Positions 57,350 to 64,000 of a DNA stretch of 64,000 nt are shown piece after piece. Every line of letters starts with the position of its first letter. Positions within the stretch are counted from its first letter, which is position 1. The DNA lies in NCBI RefSeq assembly GCF_012489685.1, contig NC_080043.1:81856292-81920291 (forward strand), written 5' to 3'. Made by a program: the position numbers and the translations under genes. The notes beneath the pieces were generated by a model. It was given only the letters and a program-made list of their open reading frames with translations, searched no databases and was not told where the DNA came from. The stretch comes from Lotus japonicus. Lineage: Eukaryota; Streptophyta; Magnoliopsida; Fabales; Fabaceae.

Positions 57350-57544
57350 TCATTTGATTTCGACTTCATGCAACATTGGTTTATACGCTTTTAGGTATTT
57401 GCCATTTATTGTCACATGTTGACGTTGACCGCTTAATTCTTTAATCAAATAAGCGTTATTAGATAGCGGTCTTTCGACTTCGAATGGTCCTTCCCAATTG
57501 GGGGCCCACTTTTCGTAAGCTCTATCTTTTTTATCCATTGGCAA
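57350..57544 (-). pseudogene. Tat element 2 integrase C-terminal domain
   Basis: The frame contains RAYEKWAPNWEGPFEVERPL and ends ...KPMLHEVEIK. This is the GPY/F-type C-terminal domain that follows the integrase core in gypsy elements. It is separated from the core by a frameshift between 57545 and 57600. Confidence 0.75.
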
Positions 57545-57596
57545 AATAACCTTCCAAACGTAATCCCCCGTGACAAAAGATCGATTTCTAACCTTC

Positions 57597-59531
57597 TTAT
57601 TGTAGGCTTTGGCTATGCGATCCTTTTTGTCTGATCAAAACGTCTAATGCTAAGATTCTTTCTTCGTCGAGATTCACCAGTTCGTCAAGCATCATGTTCC
57701 AGTAGTCTTCACTAGGAATCTCTTCCTGTCTTTGAATCCTACATGATTGCAAGTATACTTCTGCCGGTAACACTGCTTCTTGGTCGTACGCTAGTCGAAA
57801 AGGTGTTGCTCCCGTAGCTTCTTTTGGTGAATTCTTGTAGGCCCATTGGACTTGGCTTAAAGACTCATGCCAACTTTTCGGTTTTCGACCTACATGGTTT
57901 TTGATCAAGCTGATCAAGGTCTTGTTGGCAGCCTCCACTTGACCGTTTGCTTGTGCGTAGTAGGAAGTCGAGGTTAAAAGCTTTATGCCCCAAGATTCTG
58001 CAAAAGCTGCTACTTTTCGTCCTACGAACACCGTCCCTTGGTCCGTTGTAAGCGATTCAAGCAACCCAAATCGATACACAATGTGATTTTGTATGAATTC
58101 GATTACTGTTTCCTGAGTCACATTTTGCAGTGGAATGGCTTCGACCCATTTGGTAAAATAATCTATTGCCACAATTATATACTTGTGCTGCCTCGATGAG
58201 GCAGGATGTATCTTGCCAATTATATCTATAGCCCAACCCCTAAATGGCCATGGCTTGATAATGGAGTGTAATTCACTAGCTAGCACGTGTTGGATTCCTG
58301 AGTGCTTCTGGCAATCCTGATAACCTTTTGCATATTCGTTGCAGTCCTTCATGATAGTTGGCCAGTACATTCCTTGTCTGAAAAGAATCCATTTCATTTT
58401 TGCTCCCGCTTGGTGTGCCCCACATAAACCATCATGCACAGCAGAAATGGCTACAAACGCATCATCCTCGCTTAAGCATTTTAGCAATGTTCCATCGACA
58501 TTCTTCTTAAACAATTCATTGCCTATGATGGTGTAATTTAGAGCCCTGTACTTAATTTTTCTGTCGGTTGATCCTACGGGGTTTTGCAAATACTCGACAA
58601 TTGGTTTCCTCCAATCACCAAGCGTGAGGCTGTCGATAGCCATAATGTCGAGATCCAAAGGACTCAGTTTTTCCTTGATCTTGATCAATTCCTTCAACTT
58701 CTTCTTATCTACCATGTACCCAGAAGCGATTTGTGCTAACTCATTGGCCTCTTGATTGCTCACCCTAGGTGCGTAGCTGACTCCTGCTTGGTCGAAATTG
58801 GCTAGTAAACCCATAGCTTTCACGTAATATTTTGCCAAGTTTTCACTAACGCATTTATACTCTTTGGTAAGCTGTTTTACTACCAATTCTGAATCGCCTT
58901 TAATTTCGACGTTTTTTGCCTCCAAGGCCAACAGTATCTCGAGGACAGAGACTAAGGCTTCATATTCAGTTTCGTTATTAGAACAACTTTCTTGAATTCG
59001 AAACACGAATTTGGTTGGGATGCCTTGTGGGGATACTATAAACATTCCAATTCCCGATCCTTCCTTATGGCTTGAGCCATCGAAAAACAACTTCCAAGGC
59101 TGTAATCCTACATAATTTATTTCTTTAGGCAAAGTATGATCTGCTAAGAAATCAGCTACTGCTTGCCCCTTAATTGCTTTCAAGGGGGCATACGTGAGCG
59201 AATATTCGGTTAAGGCTAAAGACCATTTACCAATTCGACTGTGCAAAATAGGCTTGGATAACATGTGTTTTATTATATCAAAATGAGAGAAAACCATTAC
59301 ATCAATTGACTTTATATAATATTTCAGCTTGGTGCAAGAGAAATATAAACATAAACACAGTTTCTCGATCATAATGTATCGAGTTTCAGCATCGTTTAAC
59401 ACGCGGCTCAAATAAAATATGGCTCTTTCGACGCCATCTTCATCTTCCTGTGCCAACATGCTTCCAATGGTTTCTTCTGTTGCTGAAATGTACAACCTCA
59501 TTGGCTTTCCTTTTATGGGAGGAATCATCAC
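57597..59531 (-). pseudogene. Tat element 2 RNase H (two) and integrase core
   Basis: This 644-codon frame begins at the end of the first RNase H, holds the archaeal-type second RNase H (WKLFFDGSSHKEGSG, then NNETEYEALV, then IKGDSELVVKQL), then the integrase zinc region (HDGLCGAHQ ... YQDCQKH) and the catalytic core (AIDIIG, LTTDQGT, GQVEAANK, the D, D, E residues). In the zinc motif the first cysteine of the CxxC pair reads tyrosine (GYQDC), which should disrupt zinc binding. The frame is separated from RT by stops near 59533 and 59604. Confidence 0.85.
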
Positions 59532-59603
59532 TCAGGGACTTGCCAAATAATCTTTGAGCTCATCAAATGCTTTTTGGTGTTCTGCTTCCCAGCGAAAAGT
59601 GTC

Positions 59604-60986
59604 TTATTTCTTTAGTCGAAGAAGTGATGAGAAGGGCTTAGTTTTGTCGCTAAGATTAACAATAAATCTTCTAAGGAAATTGACCTTTCCCAATAGCGAC
59701 TGTAGTTGTTTCTTGCTAGCTGGTGGACTTGTGTCGAGAATAGCTTTGGCTTTGTTCTTGTTAATTTTGATGCCTTTCTTGTGCACCACAAAACCCAAAA
59801 AATCACCTGCAATCACACCAAACGCGCATTTAAGGGGGTTCATTTTTAAGCCATGCATCCTCATTCTTTCGAATGACTTCCTCAGATGCGACAGGTATTC
59901 ATCCCTGGACGGGGACTTCACCACTATGTCATCGATATAAACCTGCATGAAAGTTTCAATAAAGTCATGGAAGATGGTGTTCATTACCCTTTGATAGGTC
60001 ACGCCAGCGTTTTTCAAACCAAATGGCATGACCACCCATTCATATGTCCCTAAGGCACCAGGACATCAAAAAGCTGTTTTTGACACATCTTCCTTGGCAA
60101 TGAAAATCTGATTGTAGCCAGAATATCCATCCAGTAAACTTAAGTATTCGTGACCCGCTACTGAATCCACCATCATTTCGGTTATGGGCATGTGGTACTC
60201 GTCTTTGGGTGTGGCAGCATTTAGGTCTCGAAAATCTATGCAGACTCTCATCTTACCATTTTTCTTGATTACTAGAACCACATTAGCTAGCCACTCGACA
60301 TATCTGGTCGTTCTAATGAACTTGCATCTTAGCAATCTTTCGATTTCTTCTTTGATTTTTACCAGGACGTCTGGATGGAATCTCCTGGGCAGTTGTTTCA
60401 CGGGTTTTTTATCTTCTTTGATTGGCAATTGTAACTCCACCAAGTCTCGACTTAAACCAGGCATCTCGTCGTAATCCCAAGCGAAACAATCTTTGAATTC
60501 TTTAAGTAACTCTATCATTTTGCCTCTAAGTTCTGGGTCGATCAAGGAACTTATGTAGGTTGGCCTCTTCTTCGATCCATCTCCCAGGTCTACTTCCTCC
60601 AAAGGGTCTTGAGCCTCCATCTTCGTGGCATCCACTAGGGGTTTTTCGAATCCCAGAGGGACATCATCATAGATGCAATCTAACCTCAAATCACACACGT
60701 CCTCTATGGCCTTCTCACTTGGCTCATCTAAACACGAGCTATCCTTTCCGTTTCGAGCTGACATTTCGACAGGCAAAACTGAAGCTTCAATTTCTCCTTT
60801 GATGGCCAGGTTTTCGGCCACTTCGTCGGCCTTTAGAGCCGTTCTTATCTTGTTTTCGGCTGCGTATGCCGAAATTCGAGCCAAGCTCGAATTAATCATC
60901 ATTATGTGGTGTTGCCACATTGGTGGCAGTTTCATCACTTGCCACTTCCTTGGCGGCACACTCGTCTTCTTCACTATGCCAACCAC
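59604..60986 (-). pseudogene. Tat element 2 reverse transcriptase
   Basis: Two pieces in one frame (60986-60066 and 60035-59604) are separated by a TGA at 60066-60068. The first has LPRRFHPDVLVKIKEEIERL, the RVCIDFRDLN motif and LSLLDGYSGYNQI. The second has VMPFGLKNAGVTYQRVMN and the catalytic YIDDIVV. The first frame overlaps the protease frame by about 95 bases in another register, so a frameshift or a lost intron separates them. Confidence 0.88.
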
Positions 60987-61563
60987 TCATGGCATCCACT
61001 TTGCATGACTCATTGAGATGCAGTCCTCGAACTGGGTCCAGTGTCACTAAGTATTCTGCGTAAGGGTTTAAATATTGATTGGCTACCGTATCAAGTGGAG
61101 CGATTGTAGCCAAATTCTTCTCAAAGTTTTTCTTGTCGACATAGCCCGCTTCTGCCAAGTAGTAACTTTGATCAGCTTGTACATTCTCGACAACTCCATC
61201 TGCTTTCCAAATGGATATTCTCTGATGTAAGGTAAAAGGCACTGCCCCTACTCCATGGATCCACTCTCTGCCCAATAGCAGATTATAGTTGGCCTTCGAG
61301 GGCACAACAATGAACAGTGTAGATCTGCTCACTGTTCCCACAGTTATATTCAGCATGATTGCACCCATGGAGTTGCTGGTCTTGCCTTCATAGTCTGAAA
61401 GGACCATGTCATGGGGAATTAGATCTGCCTCCGTCTTGCCCAACTTCTTCAACATGAACCTAGGTATTAGGTTAATCGCAGCACCACCATCGACTAGCAC
61501 CTTGTTGACTCCTTTGTCTTCCACTTTGGCCCACACAAACAAGGGCTTCAAGTGACTTTTCAT
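60892..61563 (-). pseudogene. Tat element 2 protease
   Basis: The frame contains NKVLVDGGAAINLIPRFMLK, then NYNLLLGREWIHG, which is the retropepsin fold seen in Tat/Ogre elements, where the active site reads DGG. It is continuous in frame with 61615-62253 except for a TAG. An acidic linker follows the domain and leads toward RT. Confidence 0.8.
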
Positions 61564-61614
61564 ATGCTCTGAAGGCCTTTGGAAAATGGCCCTCTCATCT
61601 TCAACAGCTCTTCT

Positions 61615-62253
61615 CTACATGACATAATAACATAAAGGGTTATCATCAGCCTCTTCTTCGACATAATAATCTTCGTCGCCTTCAGTGACCTCGGATATTC
61701 TGTCGAAATCTGCCGGGAGAATGGATACTATGCAGACGATGTTGAGGTCTTCTCCATCACTCTCGTCGAAGTCTTCTAGCATGTCTTCATCTTCATCTTC
61801 ATCCTCAGCAGCCACCTTTACCTTTTCCTTGGTGGGGTTCGGTAGGGTCATTCCTTGTTTAATGGCTTGGTCCAGATGATTGATGATGGAAGCCACGCTT
61901 GGCTTGTCTTCTGGAGCATCTGATGGCTTGATATCCCACAGAGATCGAAATTTGCCACCTCTTTCTCGTTCCGCTTTCCTTTTCCTTAAGAACCGTCGAA
62001 ACTGGGTCCTGGTCATCTACTCTGGCCCATAGTAGTTCCTCGAACCATAGGAATAGCTCCTCGATACCTGAGAGTTGTTAACATACGAGGATCCTTGGCC
62101 TAAGTCGATTTTCTGCCACCTCTGCCTTGGCTTTGGTTTAGGGGGTGCTGATCTAAACCATTGGTTTTTGGGTACCTCAGCATTGGGGAGGTAAGTCTTG
62201 CTTTTCCCCTTTTGGTCTTGGCCCCTACGGCCATAGTGCTCCTGGCTGACCAT
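61615..62253 (-). pseudogene. Tat element 2 gag tail and linker
   Basis: One register interrupted by TAG at about 62017 (after NYYGPE) and at about 61615 (after CYYVM). It includes KNQWFRSAPPKPKPRQRW, TRTQFRRFLRKRKAERERG and an acidic run (EDEDEDEDMLEDFDESDGED) before the protease. Both TAG codons stand where a CAG glutamine would be plausible. Confidence 0.7.
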
Positions 62254-62267
62254 CTCTTCTGAAGGTA

Positions 62268-63365
62268 TGAAAAACGGTAGAAAGGGGGGGTTTGAATAAC
62301 GTTTTCAGAATAAAACTTCCACCTTAAAGATTTTAACAAATCTTTCGAGAACAAAGTGCTTAAGATAAGAGATAGAAAAGCACACAAGGATTTTATCCTG
62401 GTTCACTTGATAAATCACTCAAGCTAATCCAGTCCACCCGTTAAGGTGATTTCTTCCTTCTTAGAATGAAGGCAATCCACTAATCAGGTAAATGTTACAA
62501 CTGCTCTTGAAACCTACAAGTGACTAACAATACACTGACTTAGCTCACACTAAGATTCACTCTCTTAGTCTTCTCTAGGATCCGATCAAACTTGATCTCC
62601 TAAAGGTAACTAAACAACTGTTTAAGAAGGAATGTTTACAAAGAATTTGCTTCTAAAAAGCTAATAGTAAACACAATGAATTCAGATGAAAGAATGCTTA
62701 GAAGGTTTGAGTATAGCTTGCGCGTGTGAGATTCTTCCAACCGCATCTTTCAATCTTCAGCCTCTATTTATACTCCAAGGATTAGGGTTTGAACGCTGCA
62801 TTGGAATGCTACCGTTGGAGGGCAGTTCTGGAAATTCCAGCTTCTGCTGTGGCTGAGAATGTTAGGTAGGTCGTCAGGATAGTATATTTGCTTTTGAACT
62901 TGGATAGTGACTTGACCTTTAAACCTAGTAGACTTCTGATCAGGGGAAGGCTTCATGTTGGAACTTGTGAAGCTCGTTGATCAGAGTCAGAGGGAAGCAG
63001 AGATCCTCTGACCGTTGTATCTTCTGATTCTGAACTCAGAGGGAAGTACATGGTCTTCAGAGTCATCTTGCTTCTGGACATCAGAGTTTCCACTTTTCAG
63101 CTTCTGGATCTTCTTCAGAGTCTTCTACACCATCAGAACATCTGAACCTTCAGAGTGTCTGGGTTGTCAGAACGTCTGGATCTTCAGAACTTCAAGTGAC
63201 TGAGTCCATATCAGAGCTTGTAAGGCTTCAGATCTTCTGAAGCTTTTCTACTGTTCAGAGTGAACATAGATGTTGCGACAGAGCCTGTAAATAGCACACT
63301 CAGAAAAACACGTTAGAGCACCATAATTGTTCATACTAAAATGTTAACTTGTAATCATCAAAACA
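62268..63365 (-). mobile_element. Foreign LTR (copia Maximus/SIRE-like, probable solo LTR) inside gag
   Basis: About 1.1 kb with TG...CA-type ends separates two pieces of gag coding sequence. On the minus strand it has a TATA box (AGTATAAATAGAGGC, about 62763-62777), ends in a C-rich stretch, and contains many TCAGA/TCTGA motifs at 63000-63260. It resembles long LTRs of Maximus/SIRE copia elements, but I cannot confirm the family, and no 5-bp target duplication was found. Confidence 0.5.
63000..63260. repeat. TCAGA/TCTGA-rich short interspersed motifs
   Basis: Dozens of TTCAGAG, CATCAGA, TCTGGA and CTTCTG words recur at irregular spacing, giving many small inverted pairs. They lie in the U3 side of the inserted LTR and may be decayed enhancer-like repeats. 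Confidence 0.5.
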
Positions 63366-63961
63366 TAGAGTTGTACTACTCGATCAAAACTTGATCTTAC
63401 ATCTTCATGAGGATAAGTCAATCTTCTGGCTACAGGTGCCTTCTGTTGGTAATGCTTCTTCATTTCAGAGTCTTGATAGGCCTTTGCGGCTGACTTGTCG
63501 AAGACAGCGCTGCATCTAGGGCACAGCATGACTTCCTTCTCTCCGTCTTGGCTTCGAGATAGGAATTCGACAAGGGTTTCTCCGGCCTTGGGGTAGACTT
63601 CCTCCAGACTTACATTTTCAGCTGGCTCTTCGACTGCTGCTTCTTTGGCCTCTGACTCTCCAAGAGTCAAACCCAAATCAAGTTTCTCAGCAATATTCAC
63701 CATGCAAATGTGGAGGGGCTCCACGTAATTGGCTTCGACTTTCTTCAGTAGATCTGAGTCGACTTTCGCTTGACCTTTAGTCTTTTCGCCATACTTGAGC
63801 CTGCTAGAATCCAGCGCTCCTTGAACAAGGTCCCTGAAACGAACACACTGTGAGGTCCAATGGCCAAAAAAGTTATGATACTTACAGTATTTCTTGCCTT
63901 TCTTCTGTTCAGGAGAAGGCAGTTTTTGGTCTTTAGGGACCACAATTAAACCATCAGACAC
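63366..63961 (-). pseudogene. Tat element 2 gag (partial, continues past the edge)
   Basis: The frame holds a zinc-knuckle-like KYCKYHNFFGHWTSQCVRF (C-x2-H-x4-H-x4-C arrangement) and a later MLCPRCSAVF. These are typical of the gag carboxy part in the Tat/Retand group. It ends where the inserted LTR begins. The capsid part of gag lies to the right of the window. Confidence 0.75.
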
Positions 63962-64000
63962 GAGTATATCATAAATTGCATCACATTTGGTCTCATCAAA

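Larger units (their letters stand above)
51057..64000 (-). mobile_element. Tat-clade Ty3/gypsy retrotransposon 2 (5' end outside window), degenerate
   Basis: Read on the minus strand from the right edge the order is gag, an inserted foreign LTR, gag tail, protease, RT, RNase H, second RNase H, integrase, small accessory ORF, multi-exon antisense gene, polypurine tract and 3' LTR. The second RNase H (FFDGSSHKEGSG with TEYEA and KGDSEL) places it in the Tat clade. At least six in-frame stops and several frameshifts make it inactive. It is older than element 1 by this measure. Confidence 0.85.

Overview
The window is nuclear DNA of a flowering plant. It shows GT-AG introns, A-type cytochrome P450s with a single phase-0 intron, a plant RIPK-type receptor-like cytoplasmic kinase, and a dense load of plant transposons: Tat-clade Ty3/gypsy, Ty1/copia, LINE, Helitron, TRIM, Stowaway, pogo-like and Mutator-like elements. 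A eudicot, probably a legume, is my impression from overall sequence character and is not proven.

Only three ordinary host genes can be supported. Two are tandem CYP92A-like P450 genes on the + strand. Copy 1 (6185-8954) has a 1.2 kb intron. Copy 2 has exon 1 at 17906-18844 and exon 2 at 36578-37207, so its intron is 17.7 kb and filled with transposons, yet both exons are open and would splice in frame. Homology between the two modules runs from 4788 / 16795 through the promoters and genes to about 9330 / 37540. The third gene is a five-exon RIPK-like kinase on the - strand (44542-46558).

Layout: 1-4787 is the 3' part of a Helitron with a decayed PIF1-type helicase and a captured Raf-like kinase exon. 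It ends exactly where homology between the P450 modules begins. 4788-9330 is P450 module 1. 9360-16290 is a graveyard of gypsy, LINE, MITE and gene fragments. 16289-16689 is a TRIM element, and 16795-18844 is the promoter and exon 1 of P450 copy 2. 18845-36577 is its giant intron, which holds a complete 11.25 kb Tat-clade retrotransposon (19800-31052, TSD CCAAC), a 1 kb Mutator-like element, nested Stowaway MITEs and a 5'-truncated LINE. 37650-38740 is a copia remnant. 40 kb to 44.5 kb is mostly empty. The kinase gene follows, then a Mutator-like MITE (48725-49255). From 51057 to the right edge runs a second Tat-clade retrotransposon, degenerate and open at its 5' end, with a foreign LTR inserted in its gag.

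The most unusual content is in the two Tat-clade retrotransposons. Both carry extra genes between the end of pol and the 3' LTR, with their own TATA boxes and spliceosomal introns, on the strand opposite pol. In element 1 an intact two-exon antisense gene (putative gypsy-type transposon domain, basic linker, long coiled coil) faces a small sense-strand helical ORF that has its own TATA box. In element 2 the equivalent place holds a multi-exon antisense gene with a plant-mobile-domain-like N-terminus, basic linker and coiled-coil C-terminus, plus a second small helical ORF. The shared plan with different N-terminal domains suggests a modular accessory cassette.
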